DNA of 64,000 nucleotides from contig NZ_CP096019.1 in the NCBI RefSeq assembly GCF_023115355.1, forward strand, positions 2,108,001 through 2,172,000. The letters run 5' to 3'. Position numbers and translations under genes: made by a program. This document shows, piece after piece, positions 9,254 to 18,272 of this stretch. This DNA comes from Halocatena salina. Its GTDB lineage: Archaea > Halobacteriota > Halobacteria > Halobacteriales > Haloarculaceae. Numbering within the stretch: the stretch's first letter is position 1; each line of letters opens with the position of its first letter. Below the pieces are notes generated by a model. It had not been told where the DNA came from. It saw only the letters and a list, made by a program, of their open reading frames with translations, and did no database searches.

Positions 9254-10045
9254 CTACAACTCTGATCGGAGTGCGTCGTTCATGGCATCGATCGGTGCGT
9301 CGTGGCCGGTCCAGTGTTCGAACGCCGCCGCACCCTGATAAAGCAACATCCATCCGCCGTCGATAGTCGTCGCGCCGATAGCGGCTGCCTCTCTGAGAAG
9401 CCGCGTTTCGAGCGGCGTGTACACCGCATCCAGTACCGCGAGATCCGAGTGGAGTGCCGCCGCTGGGACCGGTGTGGCGTCTTCGTCCATCCCGACGCTC
9501 GTGGCGTTAACGAGCACGTCGGCGTCGGAAAGCAGCTCCGGCAGCGAGCTGAGATCGTGGCCCGAGGCGTCCGGCACCGCTCGGGCGAGTTCGTGTGCCC
9601 GTTCGGCTGTTCGGTTGGCTATTCGTACGGCCATACCCGCATCCGCGAGACCGAACGCGACGGCACGCCCGGCCCCGCCCGCACCGACGACGACAGCCGT
9701 CCCGGACAACGTCACGTCGTGAGCACGTAACGCCCGGACTGCTCCCACGGCGTCGGTGTTGTAACCGGTGTTAGTGGTGAGATCGATCGTGTTGACCGCT
9801 CCGATGCGGGCAGCGAGGGGATCGGGGTCGACGACCGAGAGCACGTCCTGTTTGAACGGGATCGTGACGTTGAACCCCTCGATACCCAGCGCTTGCGCCC
9901 CCCTAATCGCGCGTTCGAGCGCGTCCGGGTCGGGTTCGAACGTGACGTATCGCGCGTCCATTCCGAGGGTCTCGTAGGCGCGCTCGTGCATGGGCGGCGA
10001 CAGTGAATGGCCAACCGGGTTGCCGATGAGTCCGAAGACGTTCAT
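9254..10045 (-). CDS. aroE: Shikimate dehydrogenase
   Basis: A 263-residue enzyme with [14 protein letters not shown] at the N-terminus (shikimate-binding Ser pair), NVTIPFKQD (catalytic Lys), [17 protein letters not shown] (NADP-binding loop) and the NRTAERA motif typical of NADPH users. It reduces 3-dehydroshikimate to shikimate in aromatic synthesis. It is the first gene of the minus-strand operon that continues with the HhH protein and pabB-pabA-pabC, linking the main aromatic route to p-aminobenzoate. Confidence 0.95.
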   Translation of the reverse strand: MNVFGLIGNPVGHSLSPPMHERAYETLGMDARYVTFEPDPDALERAIRGAQALGIEGFNVTIPFKQDVLSVVDPDPLAARIGAVNTIDLTTNTGYNTDAVGAVRALRAHDVTLSGTAVVVGAGGAGRAVAFGLADAGMAVRIANRTAERAHELARAVPDASGHDLSSLPELLSDADVLVNATSVGMDEDATPVPAAALHSDLAVLDAVYTPLETRLLREAAAIGATTIDGGWMLLYQGAAAFEHWTGHDAPIDAMNDALRSEL

Positions 10046-10128
10046 AGCCCGGGTTCACGCTGGGCGGACATTAGCTAGCCGGTCTCTCGTCTCGATGGGC
10101 TTTACTCGTGTGACCGCCGACTGTGGGT

Positions 10129-11484
10129 GTGATCGGAATCGTTCTCAGCCGAGCCGACCGTGCGAGTGTCCACATCGGTGAGCAGCTCCGTACGCTCGAA
10201 TCGTGGCGCGAGGAGCACGACGCCTCGCGGTCGGACGCCGACGGTGGTGGAACGGTGTACCGGCTCGACGGAGTCGAACTCCGGGAATTCGAGGAGTTAC
10301 ACCTCCATCTCGACGGCGTCGACAGCGTGTTTTCCGATATCGATCTGCTGGTCTTTGCCTCTCGACACGCTGGCGAGACGGGACCACTGCTGACCGCCCA
10401 TCCCACCGGGAACTTCGGCCCGGCCGAGTTCGGTGGGCACGATCGATCGTTAGCACAGGCCGCACCCAACGCCCAGTCGACGGTGCTCGCCGCACTCACC
10501 GAACACGCTCCCGACGGATACGACGTCGGACTGGAAGGAACCCACCACGGTCCGACCGAACTCACGACTCCCTCCCTGTTCGTGGAACTTGGAAGCGACG
10601 AACGACAATGGAACGATCCCGAGGGTGCGCAAGCCGTCGCACGGGCCATCCTCGCGTTGCGATCGGTCGATCCGAACGCCGAGAAAACGCTCGTCGGATT
10701 CGGAGGTGGCCATTACGTCCCTCGGTTCGAGCGCGTCGTTCGAGACACCGAGTGGTCCGTGGGCCACGTCGGCGTCGACTGGGCGCTTGCGGCGATGGGA
10801 GCACCCGAGAAGCACCGTTCGGTCCTCAAACGGGCGTTCGAACGCAGCGGAACGACCTACGCACTGGTCGAGGACGATCCAGCACTCGAACGAACGATCG
10901 AGGAACTCGGCTACCGGACCGTCAGTGAAACGTGGGTGCGAGAAACCGATGGCATACCGCTTGCCCTCGTGAACCACCTCGAACGGTCCGTTCGCCCCAT
11001 CACGGACGGTCTCAGGTTCGGTGATCGCTGTCCATCGACCGATGCCGTCTCCGGCGAGTTTGATCCTACCGACCACGACGAACTGTCACGAATCGAGATC
11101 CCTGCCGATCTCCTCGCGGCAGCGAACGGGATCAACCACGAGCGAACCCTCTCGATGGTTCGTTCTCGCGCTGTCGCCGTCACCACGACAGAAAACGGGA
11201 CGAAACTCGACCGTATCGTCGTCCTTCCCTCGACGGTAGATCGAAACCACCTTACGGAAGCGTTCATAACGATTCTCCAACGTAAATACGACGTCGAACG
11301 CGACGGGGAAAATGTCATTGCCCATGAAGACGCGTTTTCCCCTACTTTGGCGCGACAGTACGGTGTTCCAGAAGGTCCGGCGTTCGGACGACTCTCGAAC
11401 GGTCAGACCGTCGAGATCGACGATACGATCATAACACCGGCCGACGTTCGTGAACGAAAGACGCATATGTTTTCATCTATATGA
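10129..11484 (+). CDS. dtdA: D-aminoacyl-tRNA deacylase, archaeal type
   Basis: A 451-residue protein. The haloarchaeal DtdA start (M)[19 protein letters not shown] and the central [31 protein letters not shown] and [11 protein letters not shown] blocks are present; the first about 270 residues correspond to the catalytic DtdA domain, followed by a haloarchaeal C-terminal extension. The enzyme frees tRNAs mischarged with D-amino acids. The GTG at 10129 fits the family N-terminus better than the GTG at 10123. It diverges from aroE across an 80-bp gap. Confidence 0.9.
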   Translation: MIGIVLSRADRASVHIGEQLRTLESWREEHDASRSDADGGGTVYRLDGVELREFEELHLHLDGVDSVFSDIDLLVFASRHAGETGPLLTAHPTGNFGPAEFGGHDRSLAQAAPNAQSTVLAALTEHAPDGYDVGLEGTHHGPTELTTPSLFVELGSDERQWNDPEGAQAVARAILALRSVDPNAEKTLVGFGGGHYVPRFERVVRDTEWSVGHVGVDWALAAMGAPEKHRSVLKRAFERSGTTYALVEDDPALERTIEELGYRTVSETWVRETDGIPLALVNHLERSVRPITDGLRFGDRCPSTDAVSGEFDPTDHDELSRIEIPADLLAAANGINHERTLSMVRSRAVAVTTTENGTKLDRIVVLPSTVDRNHLTEAFITILQRKYDVERDGENVIAHEDAFSPTLARQYGVPEGPAFGRLSNGQTVEIDDTIITPADVRERKTHMFSSI

Positions 11485-11551
11485 TTGTCTGACACACGTC
11501 ATACCGGTGGCGAAAGATAGTTATCCGACGTTGCTGTTATCCAACGCACGT

Positions 11552-12733
11552 ATGGACTCGATCATCGAGGACGCGATCAACGAGGCCGAGGGTGAGCCGG
11601 AGGCCGGAGGGAACAACTCCCAGCAGGAGAACGGGTCCGAGGTTGATGGAACTGCAACCGAGGCCACCACTGCCGCCACGTCCGGTACGATGACCGATGA
11701 CGAGCTCGCGGATATTGTTAGCGAATTAGAAACTAATATCGCGGTTTTTGGGTGTGGTGGGGCCGGTGGCAACACCGTCACCCGGATGGCAGAAGAGGGT
11801 ATCCACGGCGCGACCCTCATTGCCACCAACACTGACGCTCAACACCTCTCAGAACAGGTGACTGCGGACTCGAAGATCCTCATTGGTCGCAAGCAAACCG
11901 GCGGTCGTGGTGCTGGTTCCGTTCCTCAGATCGGTGAGCAGGCCGCCCTTGAGAACAAAGACGACATCGATGCCGCCATCGGGAATTCGGATATGGTTTT
12001 CATCACCGCAGGACTCGGCGGTGGAACGGGGACGGGATCGGCACCAGTTGTCGCGGAAGCCGCTCAGGAGGCCGGTGCGCTCACCATCGCGGTCGTTACC
12101 ATTCCCTTTACGGCGGAGGGCAAGCGCCGTCGGTCGAACGCCGACGCCGGGTTGGAACGGCTGCGATCGGTCGCCGATACGGTCATCGTCATTCCGAACG
12201 ACCGTCTGCTCGAATACGCGCCGAACCTACCACTTCAAGACGCGTTCAAGATCTGTGATCGCGTGTTGATGCGCTCGGTGAAAGGGATGACCGAACTCAT
12301 CACCAAACCGGGCCTCGTAAACGTGGATTTTGCCGACGTGAAAGCGATCATGGAAAACGGTGGGGTGGCAATGATCGGACTCGGCGAATCCGAATCGGAG
12401 AACAAGGCGCGCGATTCGATCCGGTCTGCGCTTCGCTCGCCGCTACTCGACGTGGAGTTTTCGAATGCCACCAGCGCACTCATCAACGTCGTTGGCGGTC
12501 CCGGTATGAGCATCGAGGAAGCGGAAGGCGTCGTAGAAGAGATCTACGAGCGCATCGACAACGATGCCCGTATCATCTGGGGTGCATCGGTCGATACCGA
12601 GTTCGAACAGCGAATGGAAACGATGGTCGTCGTGACCGGCGTGGAATCTCCCCAAATTTACGGTCGGAGTGAAGCCGACCGAGAAGCCCGGTCTCGGTCG
12701 TCGACCACTGACTCCATCGACTACATCGAATAG
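11552..12733 (+). CDS. ftsZ2: Cell division protein FtsZ2
   Basis: A 393-residue tubulin-family GTPase. After an acidic, disordered N-terminal 50 residues, the fold starts at [15 protein letters not shown]; the tubulin signature is [12 protein letters not shown], and the T7 loop [10 protein letters not shown] is intact, so GTP hydrolysis should work. The long acidic N-extension and short C-tail match haloarchaeal FtsZ2, which drives ring constriction, whereas FtsZ1 (second copy at 18273) organises the ring. The start at 11552 is supported by [15 protein letters not shown]. The gene precedes secE-nusG, the usual haloarchaeal order. Confidence 0.95.
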   Translation: MDSIIEDAINEAEGEPEAGGNNSQQENGSEVDGTATEATTAATSGTMTDDELADIVSELETNIAVFGCGGAGGNTVTRMAEEGIHGATLIATNTDAQHLSEQVTADSKILIGRKQTGGRGAGSVPQIGEQAALENKDDIDAAIGNSDMVFITAGLGGGTGTGSAPVVAEAAQEAGALTIAVVTIPFTAEGKRRRSNADAGLERLRSVADTVIVIPNDRLLEYAPNLPLQDAFKICDRVLMRSVKGMTELITKPGLVNVDFADVKAIMENGGVAMIGLGESESENKARDSIRSALRSPLLDVEFSNATSALINVVGGPGMSIEEAEGVVEEIYERIDNDARIIWGASVDTEFEQRMETMVVVTGVESPQIYGRSEADREARSRSSTTDSIDYIE

Positions 12734-12845
12734 ACGCTGTCGTCCTCGATCGGGTCATCATTCTCTTTCTCGGTCTCGTTCGATCGTGTTCTGCTCGGGT
12801 AGCGCGGTAGAAAGATAGAAAAACGACCATCCGTAAGATCCGATC

Positions 12846-13019
12846 ATGAACATCCCAACAGATCTCTCCTCGTACATTCGGGTGCTCAAGCTCGCTAGCA
12901 CCCCAGATCGAGACGAGTTTACTCAAATATCGCTCGTCGCAGGTGCGGGGATCATGCTCGTCGGACTTCTCGGATTCGTCATCTTCGTCATCATGCAGTT
13001 CCTTCCAGGTGGTGTCTGA
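12846..13019 (+). CDS. secE: Preprotein translocase subunit SecE/Sec61-gamma
   Basis: A 57-residue protein. The cytosolic N-terminus (SSYIRVLKLASTPDRDEFTQ) is the conserved amphipathic SecE helix, followed by one hydrophobic segment (about residues 33-53). It clamps the SecY channel. The stop codon overlaps the nusG start (TGATG), the universal archaeal secE-nusG arrangement. Confidence 0.95.
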   Translation: MNIPTDLSSYIRVLKLASTPDRDEFTQISLVAGAGIMLVGLLGFVIFVIMQFLPGGV

Positions 13020-13456
13020 TGTCGATTTACGCTGTCAAAACGACTGCGAGTCAGGAGCGCACCGTTGCCGACATGATCATGAACCGCGAGGAATCGTCGG
13101 TCCACGCGGCGCTCGCGCCTGATTCGCTCACAAGCTACGTGATGGTCGAGGCTGAAGATGCCAGCGTGTTCGATCGTATCCTCGATGAGATCCCCCACGC
13201 CCGGGGGCTGGTCGAAGGTGAATCCTCGATCGTGGAGGTCGAACATTTCCTGTCGCCCAAACCCGACGTCGAGGGGATCGCGGAAGGCGACATCGTGGAG
13301 CTCATTGCAGGACCGTTCAAAGGCGAGAAAGCGCAGGTCCAGCGCATCGACGAAAGCAAGGATCAAGTTACTGTCGAGCTGTATGAGGCGACAGTCCCGA
13401 TTCCGGTGACTGTCCGTGGCGATCAGATTCGTGTCCTCGATAGCGAGGATCGGTAG
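13019..13456 (+). CDS. nusG: Transcription elongation factor NusG/Spt5
   Basis: A 145-residue protein with the NGN domain (SIYAVKTTASQERTVADMI to about residue 85) and a KOW domain starting at EGDIVELIAGPFKGEKAQ. It joins RNA polymerase through Spt4 contact and stimulates elongation. It overlaps the secE stop by one base, so the two are translationally coupled. Confidence 0.96.
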   Translation: MSIYAVKTTASQERTVADMIMNREESSVHAALAPDSLTSYVMVEAEDASVFDRILDEIPHARGLVEGESSIVEVEHFLSPKPDVEGIAEGDIVELIAGPFKGEKAQVQRIDESKDQVTVELYEATVPIPVTVRGDQIRVLDSEDR

Positions 13457-13536
13457 CTACGACGTTCGACGTCGGTTCGTCACTGTTCGAATGGAACGGC
13501 ATCGTTATCAATCGACTGTGAGTATTCGCCATCGTG

Positions 13537-14301
13537 ATGGGACGAGAGGTCGGGGAGGGCGTACGTATCGATATGCACGTGAAGGTTTTGGACGAGTCGA
13601 TCGTCGAGCGAGCCAAAGTTCGTGGCCTTGATGCGATCGTCTACGCACCACATTTTACTCGTCTCCCGGCCATCCAAGCGAAAGCAGAGGCGTTCTCCGA
13701 TGAGGAACTCACCGTTTTTCCCGCCCGGGAGATCTTCACGGGCGCCTGGCACGACCGAAAACACGTCCTTGCTGTCGGATTGACGGAGTCAGTTCCGGAT
13801 TTCATTACTCTTTCCGGGGTCATGGCGGAGCTTCATCGCCAAGAAGCAGCGGTGTTGGCTCCACATCCGGAGTTTCTCACCGTCAGCCTCGACGTCACAG
13901 ATATCCGCCAGTACGACGTTCACGCAGTCGAAACGTACAATCCGAAACATCTGACCATCCACAACGAACGCGCCCAGACGATCGCCAGTGAAACCGGTCT
14001 CCCCGGATTTGCTTCCTCGTACGCCCATCTCCCCGGAACGATCGGAGAGACGTGGACCACCTTCGAGGAGCCGATCGACGATGTCGACGACCTCGCGGCG
14101 GCGTTGAAAGACCACGCACCGCGTCGAACGTTCCACCGATCGGGGTTCGAGCACGACGTTCGGTGTGGGATCGAATTCGCTCATCTCCTGTACGAGAACA
14201 CCTGGAGCAAGATCGACCGGACGCTTCTCTCTGGGACCGAACCGACACACCCCGGACACATCGCCTACGAGGATCGGTTCGAGGATGTCCGCGTCTACTG
14301 A
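13537..14301 (+). CDS. PHP domain phosphoesterase-like protein
   Basis: A protein of about 254 residues. PHP motifs are visible in order: VRIDMHVKV (first metal motif, with one canonical His missing), DAIVYAPHF, FPAREIFTG (Glu ligand), VLAPHPEFL and VETYNPKH, then SSYAHLPGTIG, where the usual S-D-x-H is changed. It is thus a somewhat degenerate metal-dependent PHP hydrolase, probably acting on a phosphoester, with no known substrate. The start is GTG 13534 or ATG 13537. It follows nusG by 80 bp and converges with the membrane hydrolase gene. Confidence 0.8.
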   Translation: MGREVGEGVRIDMHVKVLDESIVERAKVRGLDAIVYAPHFTRLPAIQAKAEAFSDEELTVFPAREIFTGAWHDRKHVLAVGLTESVPDFITLSGVMAELHRQEAAVLAPHPEFLTVSLDVTDIRQYDVHAVETYNPKHLTIHNERAQTIASETGLPGFASSYAHLPGTIGETWTTFEEPIDDVDDLAAALKDHAPRRTFHRSGFEHDVRCGIEFAHLLYENTWSKIDRTLLSGTEPTHPGHIAYEDRFEDVRVY

Positions 14302-14314
14302 GCTGTCTGGTCGA

Positions 14315-14791
14315 TCACGCGGGTAACGGCGTCAACGGCCACCCGTACCATCCGAGACCATACACGATGGCTGATCCCACGAGCAGCTCGCTTCCCGTGA
14401 TGAACAACGTAACGAGGTTCGTGTACTCACTTTTGGTTGCCACGCCGGTCGGAAACCCATACTCCTGTGTGTAGGGATAGAACAGCGCGATACCCCGTTT
14501 ACTACCGACCATATCCAGCACGTAGTGGGTCAACACGCCGATCCAGACGTAGTGGAGGTTGCTGAAAACTGCCGGAAATGCGATGAACAGTCCCAACACA
14601 GGTAGGTTGTGTAGCGTCTTCCGATGACGGCCGAACTCCGTGTCGATGTCCGGAACCAACGCCCCGAGCGTGATCGGCACTGCTACCGCCACGATGGTTC
14701 TGAGCGTGCCGACGTCTCCCGCTGGTGCGAGGATGAACCCGACACCGACACCGAGCAACAATCCGTTGAGTACGTGTCCGCGCTTGTTCAT
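14315..14791 (-). CDS. Membrane-bound metal-dependent hydrolase, YdjM/DUF457 family
   Basis: A 158-residue protein with four to five hydrophobic segments. GALVPDIDTEFGRHRKTLHN and LTHYVLDMVGSKRGIALFYP are the metal-binding blocks of the YdjM/YfhO-like inner-membrane hydrolase family (His and Asp ligands in membrane-spanning helices). I start at MNKRGHVLNGLLLG because the upstream 39 codons read through a repeat-like, Arg/Glu-rich segment that looks like a transposon relic. Substrate is unknown; relatives are linked to DNA-damage responses and membrane lipid turnover. Confidence 0.8.
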   Translation of the reverse strand: MNKRGHVLNGLLLGVGVGFILAPAGDVGTLRTIVAVAVPITLGALVPDIDTEFGRHRKTLHNLPVLGLFIAFPAVFSNLHYVWIGVLTHYVLDMVGSKRGIALFYPYTQEYGFPTGVATKSEYTNLVTLFITGSELLVGSAIVYGLGWYGWPLTPLPA

Positions 14792-15264
14792 AACTGGTTG
14801 AATTTCGAACCAGCGCAGAAACAGTTTCCGTTTCCCGTTCCGAGCGACTGTATCTCCTCCCCGCCGCTCGCTGCGCTCGCGGTTAAGGAAGGGGCTTAGC
14901 GCCCTCAATCAAAGCTAAAATCACGGGATGCGTCGGTCCTGTGCTATTCAGGAAATACACTGTTAAGTGTTTTAGTCTATGAAATATCCACATGAAACTA
15001 CCACTAATACATATAAGTAAATGGATATTGACTCTCACCAAGTATCATTTGTCTGTAAGAAATGGATGCTGGAACACCCTATTGATCGGTTCTATCCACC
15101 ATCTCCAGAATTGGAACTATGTTCGTTCCTAACCCATACTATCTGGAAATGTCACTGCGGCGACGTCGATCAGGCGTGCCGTAGCCGGGGGTCGCTTCTC
15201 GTCTTGGGGATCTGTTCCCGATCGAATAGTTGTAGCCGTCGACACGCACCGGATCGGTTGTTAT
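14792..15264. other. Gene-free, partly AT-rich stretch
   Basis: About 470 bp without a convincing gene. The left part (about 14850-14930) holds a hairpin-rich, IS200/IS605-like end. The middle (about 14935-15140) is AT-rich compared with its surroundings and contains an 84-codon open frame at 15021-15275 with no recognisable domain. It may be the remains of foreign DNA. Confidence 0.5.
14850..14930 (-). repeat. Possible IS200/IS605 (tnpB) 3'-end relic
   Basis: Read on the minus strand, CCCCTTCCTTAACC, a GCGAGCGCAGCGAGCGG hairpin and a closing CGGGGAGGAG follow each other. This layout resembles the 3' terminal structure behind haloarchaeal tnpB genes (compare 60747-60816). No tnpB coding remnant is visible here, so the assignment is tentative. 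Confidence 0.35.
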
Positions 15265-16806
15265 TCAGTTGGTGAAAAACTGCCACGCACCCACACCGCC
15301 GCCTGCGACGGTAGTTACCACGCCAAAGCCCGGTCCGTCAGTGACAGTTGTGTTGGTTCGGTTCGGTTCCGGCCGTGGCGTCGTTTCGTCCGGTCGTTGG
15401 GTTGTCCCGTCGTGTTTCTGGGTCGTCGTGTCCGGTGTATTGAGGGTCGTCTCGATTCGGTCGTCTGTTTGCTCGGTGTCTGACTGTGGCGTTTGTGTCT
15501 TCGTCTGGGTTTCGGTCCCTTCCATCACGACCAGACTATCGCCGCTGAGATACACCCGCCCCCCGGCAACGGCGTCCAACCAATACCCGGCGATCCACGG
15601 TTCTTCGACTCCTTGTTTCCAGACGATCGACCCATCGCTCGGCTGGAGTGCGGCACCCCCGATGTACAACAGCCCCCCCACGCGGGCCATGCCGCGAGCT
15701 GGAATCGGCTTTGCGGGTGGTTCTTCCGGAGGGATCGGTGGTTGGGGTATAGTCGCCCGCCAGGCTTCGCTCCCGTCGGTTCGATCGAGGGCGATGACGT
15801 CGGCGTCTTCGTTCATGGATACGTACAGCCGTTCCATGTCTACTGTACCGATATCCACCTTGACGTCCCCGCTGTAGGACGTTTTCCACTGCTCGTCTCC
15901 CGACGCTGCCTCGAGCGCGATGATCGTCGCTCCCGGTTCGGTGCTTTCGCTCACGAACAGGGTGCTATCCGACACCATCGCCACCGAGAGGTCTTTCACG
16001 CGAGGGAGTGCTTCCCAGACGAGATCACCGGTAGCCGCGTCGTAGGCGTTGACGCCGTTGGCTGGCGCAATGAACACCGATCCATCGGCGACGATTGACG
16101 GGGAATTGTCCCACGATTCCACCTCTATGGACTGGCGCCAACGCACGGACCCATCGTTTGCGTCGAGTGCATACACGAATCGGCCCTTGCCACCGCCGAG
16201 ATCCGGACCACGCACGAAAAGCGACCCATCGACCGCTGTCGTTGTGGAAAACATACCGGCTACCGGCGCATCACGTCGCCACAGTTTGTCGCCGGTTTCC
16301 GCATCGACCGCGACCACCGCTGTGTGCTCTGTGCGGTATATGTTCTCCGAATCGTAGGCACCGATGCGAACCGGTGCGTACACGACCCCGTCCATCACCG
16401 TAGCACTCTCGATGGCTGCCGCTGGAGTATCGGAGAATTCTCTGTCGGGGATTTCGGCCCTGAACTCCCACAGCTCCGTCCCGTCCTCTGCATCGAGTGC
16501 GCCCAGCGAACCATCAGTGACGTACACCGTCCCGTCGACGACCGCTTTCACACTCACATCACTATGGTACCCACCAGCGCCACCTTCCCACGCGACCGAA
16601 ACGTCCCCAGTCGGCCCGACGCCGCCCCTGTTGAAAGCGGTAGAAGCCGCGTTCCCAGTAGGGTGGGTCCAGTGCTCTTCGCCCGTCGGTTCCGACTGCG
16701 CCCGTATCGGATCGCTCGTCCCGAGTGTCACACCGGTACCAACGACGGCGGCAGCCGCTCCGGAAAGAAACGATCGTCGGTTGATTGATATCCTTTGTAA
16801 TTTCAT
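15265..16806 (-). CDS. Exported PQQ-like beta-propeller protein with Tat signal and PGF-type tail
   Basis: A 513-residue surface protein. Residues 9-37 are a twin-arginine signal (NRRSFLSGAAAAVVG). Residues about 55-420 hold repeated PQQ-like blades (DAEDGTELWEF, DAETGDKLWRR, DANDGSVRWRQ and others), as in BamB-type propellers. Next comes a Thr/Gln/Asp-rich linker (about 430-490), a probable glycosylated stalk, and the end DGPGFGVVTTVAGGGVGAWQ, which resembles a PGF-CTERM sorting signal with a short hydrophobic stretch but lacks the usual terminal Arg cluster. It is probably anchored at the cell surface. No catalytic residues are visible and the ligand is unknown. Confidence 0.85.
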   Translation of the reverse strand: MKLQRISINRRSFLSGAAAAVVGTGVTLGTSDPIRAQSEPTGEEHWTHPTGNAASTAFNRGGVGPTGDVSVAWEGGAGGYHSDVSVKAVVDGTVYVTDGSLGALDAEDGTELWEFRAEIPDREFSDTPAAAIESATVMDGVVYAPVRIGAYDSENIYRTEHTAVVAVDAETGDKLWRRDAPVAGMFSTTTAVDGSLFVRGPDLGGGKGRFVYALDANDGSVRWRQSIEVESWDNSPSIVADGSVFIAPANGVNAYDAATGDLVWEALPRVKDLSVAMVSDSTLFVSESTEPGATIIALEAASGDEQWKTSYSGDVKVDIGTVDMERLYVSMNEDADVIALDRTDGSEAWRATIPQPPIPPEEPPAKPIPARGMARVGGLLYIGGAALQPSDGSIVWKQGVEEPWIAGYWLDAVAGGRVYLSGDSLVVMEGTETQTKTQTPQSDTEQTDDRIETTLNTPDTTTQKHDGTTQRPDETTPRPEPNRTNTTVTDGPGFGVVTTVAGGGVGAWQFFTN

Positions 16807-16885
16807 CGATAAAAACCGATTATTGGGGGTCTAGAATATGCTTTCTGGCCACTCGTCGATCCCCCCGCTCGCTTTGCTCGCGGGG

Positions 16886-16915
16886 ACGGGGGACAAGTCG
16901 ATCTACAGTCGACTG
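16886..16915 (-). repeat. Partial copy of tRNA-Tyr (anticodon arm and variable region)
   Basis: Thirty bases are identical to 17090-17119 inside the tRNA-Tyr gene, covering the anticodon arm. Flanking bases diverge on both sides. This is consistent with a scar left by recombination at the tRNA. Confidence 0.8.
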
Positions 16916-16935
16916 TGAATCGCTAGAAGAATGAG

Positions 16936-16956
16936 TCCGCTCTCCCCGATTTGAAC
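16936..16956 (-). repeat. Partial copy of tRNA-Tyr 3' end (att-like)
   Basis: Twenty-one bases are identical to 17071-17091, the 3' acceptor and T-arm part of tRNA-Tyr. Duplication of a tRNA 3' end is what integrase-type insertion at a tRNA gene leaves behind. No integrase gene is present in this window. Confidence 0.75.
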
Positions 16957-17070
16957 CGCGTCAGACGGTCACTCCCTCCGTTCGCGCTGCGACTGACTGG
17001 CTCAAATCGGATCGAGACGATTTGACCCCTCATCACGCTCGCTCCGCTCACGGATTCGGAAACAAAGAAA

Positions 17071-17144
17071 TCCGCTCTCCCCGATTTGAACGGGGGACAA
17101 GTCGATCTACAGTCGACTGCTCTGCCAGACTGAGCTAAGAGCGG
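17071..17144 (-). tRNA. tRNA-Tyr (anticodon GUA)
   Basis: On the minus strand a full cloverleaf can be drawn: acceptor CCGCTCT pairs with AGAGCGG followed by discriminator A; D-arm AGCTCAGTCTGGCAGAGC; anticodon stem GTCGA/TCGAC with loop CTGTAGA, giving anticodon GTA; and T-arm CCCCGTTCAAATCGGGG. No intron is seen and CCA is not encoded. Confidence 0.97.
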
Positions 17145-17274
17145 TCACTCTTTCGTATGTGCATTCATCATTTAACGCTTTCTGTTCAGAATGATCTCGT
17201 CCGTATCCCGTGTCCCCGACAGCTGTCTGACGCTGCACGAACGTTGATATGGATCGGCAATCAACTCTTCTCCG

Positions 17275-17826
17275 ATGAGCAAGATCACGTTTCGCGCTGA
17301 CGACGAACTGATCGCGCAGTTGGAGGAGTTCGAAGCCTCCAAAAGCGCGATCATGCGCGAAGCGCTTCGTACCTATCTCAACACGCATATGAGCGACTCC
17401 GAACCGTCGGACCTCCCAGTAGAATTTGAGGACGAACGCTGGGTGGATCACGTGATCCGAGAGCGTGTGGACGAACTCATCAGCGAACGAGAGGATGGGA
17501 CGTTTACACGGTCCGAACCCAAAGATATCAACGTGAACATCTCTGTCGAGGGGGAGCCACAGACAGCTGTCACCGACGAATCCCCTGCGGATTCTGAGCG
17601 GTGTAAGACGCACACCTCAACGTCGACGGATACAGCGACAGAACGAACTCAGTGCTCTCATTGTGGCGAGACACACCCCGAATCACACGTGTACTGTCCG
17701 AATTGCGGAGAAAAATCCACTCAAGACGATGTCTGTGAGTGCGGAGCTGATATTGACACGAAATGGTCGTTTTGCCCCGTTTGCGGCCGTCGTACCCCAT
17801 CTGAGACTGATCTCGAACGATCGTAG
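17275..17826 (+). CDS. cdrL: Ribbon-helix-helix plus double zinc ribbon regulator (CdrL-like)
   Basis: A 183-residue protein. Residues 1-45 (SKITFRADDELIAQLEEFEA, then SKSAIMREALRTYL) form a ribbon-helix-helix DNA-binding domain. An acidic linker follows. The C-terminus carries zinc-ribbon pairs CSHCG, CPNCG, CECG and CPVCG. In haloarchaea a long RHH protein directly upstream of the cdrS-ftsZ1 operon has been named CdrL and regulates that operon; the name here rests on that context. The downstream promoter carries clear inverted repeats that could be its operator, and one half-site GTAAGACG also occurs inside this gene (17603-17610). Confidence 0.85.
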   Translation: MSKITFRADDELIAQLEEFEASKSAIMREALRTYLNTHMSDSEPSDLPVEFEDERWVDHVIRERVDELISEREDGTFTRSEPKDINVNISVEGEPQTAVTDESPADSERCKTHTSTSTDTATERTQCSHCGETHPESHVYCPNCGEKSTQDDVCECGADIDTKWSFCPVCGRRTPSETDLERS

Positions 17827-17934
17827 TTTGTGATGCTCGTTATGAACGCCTGTATACGCTATAAATCCCCGCGACACGCCCCGAAAGGTCCATCTATGAT
17901 ATTGTATCCATTGATGTCATACATGGGGCAAAGA

Positions 17935-17941
17935 TTTATTA
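17935..17941 (+). promoter_or_regulatory. TATA-like element of the cdrS-ftsZ1 operon
   Basis: TTTATTA lies about 26 bp before the first inverted repeat and about 150 bp before the cdrS start. It is the best archaeal TATA candidate in the intergenic region and implies a long 5' leader containing both operator candidates. Confidence 0.5.
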
Positions 17942-17966
17942 CACCGGCGAGTATGAACACACCTGC

Positions 17967-17984
17967 GTAAGACGACCGTCTTAC
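17967..17984. promoter_or_regulatory. Perfect inverted repeat, candidate RHH operator 1
   Basis: GTAAGACG-AC-CGTCTTAC: 8-bp perfect arms with a 2-bp spacer. It lies close to the expected transcription start. The same arm sequence returns at 18034-18041 and 18065-18072, which argues for a specific binding site of CdrL or CdrS. Confidence 0.7.
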
Positions 17985-18033
17985 ACGGCTGCGCATGCGT
18001 GATGATACGGCCGCATTCGGGCGGTTTCGCCGT

Positions 18034-18072
18034 GTAAGACGCAAGGCGGACTATCGCCCATACTCGTCTTAC
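18034..18072. promoter_or_regulatory. Second GTAAGACG inverted repeat, candidate RHH operator 2
   Basis: GTAAGACG (18034-18041) and CGTCTTAC (18065-18072) repeat the arms of the first site in the same arrangement with a 23-bp spacer. The right arm ends 18 bp before the cdrS start codon. Confidence 0.65.
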
Positions 18073-18090
18073 CGGAAAAAGGGGAAAACC

Positions 18091-18270
18091 ATGGAGCGTG
18101 TGACACTACGGATTCCAAAACAACAGATCGAAGCAGTCGAACAACTGGTCGAGACGGGAGAATTTCCCAATCGGAGCGAGGCGATTCGATCGGCTGTTCG
18201 AGACATGATTAACGAAGAGAACACAGAGCGTCAGCGACGGGAGAGCAAGCGTCAGTGGGCGCGTGTCTGA
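18091..18270 (+). CDS. cdrS: Ribbon-helix-helix cell division regulator CdrS
   Basis: A 59-residue protein. [20 protein letters not shown], then [17 protein letters not shown], is a complete MetJ/Arc/CopG ribbon-helix-helix fold, followed by a basic tail. The start is set by this domain and by the gap of only 2 bp to ftsZ1. In Halobacterium salinarum and Haloferax volcanii the orthologue in this position, CdrS, is co-transcribed with ftsZ1 and controls division genes including ftsZ2. Dimeric binding to the inverted repeats upstream is expected but not proven here. Confidence 0.92.
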   Translation: MERVTLRIPKQQIEAVEQLVETGEFPNRSEAIRSAVRDMINEENTERQRRESKRQWARV

Positions 18271-18272
18271 CG

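Noticed and set aside
7881-9338. A 485-codon plus-strand open frame opposite pabB and the HhH gene
   Set aside because: It is antisense to two genes with clear homology, and its translation is low-complexity with no domain.
15021-15275. An 84-codon frame in the AT-rich stretch
   Set aside because: No homology, no regular codon bias, and it overlaps the end of the propeller gene.
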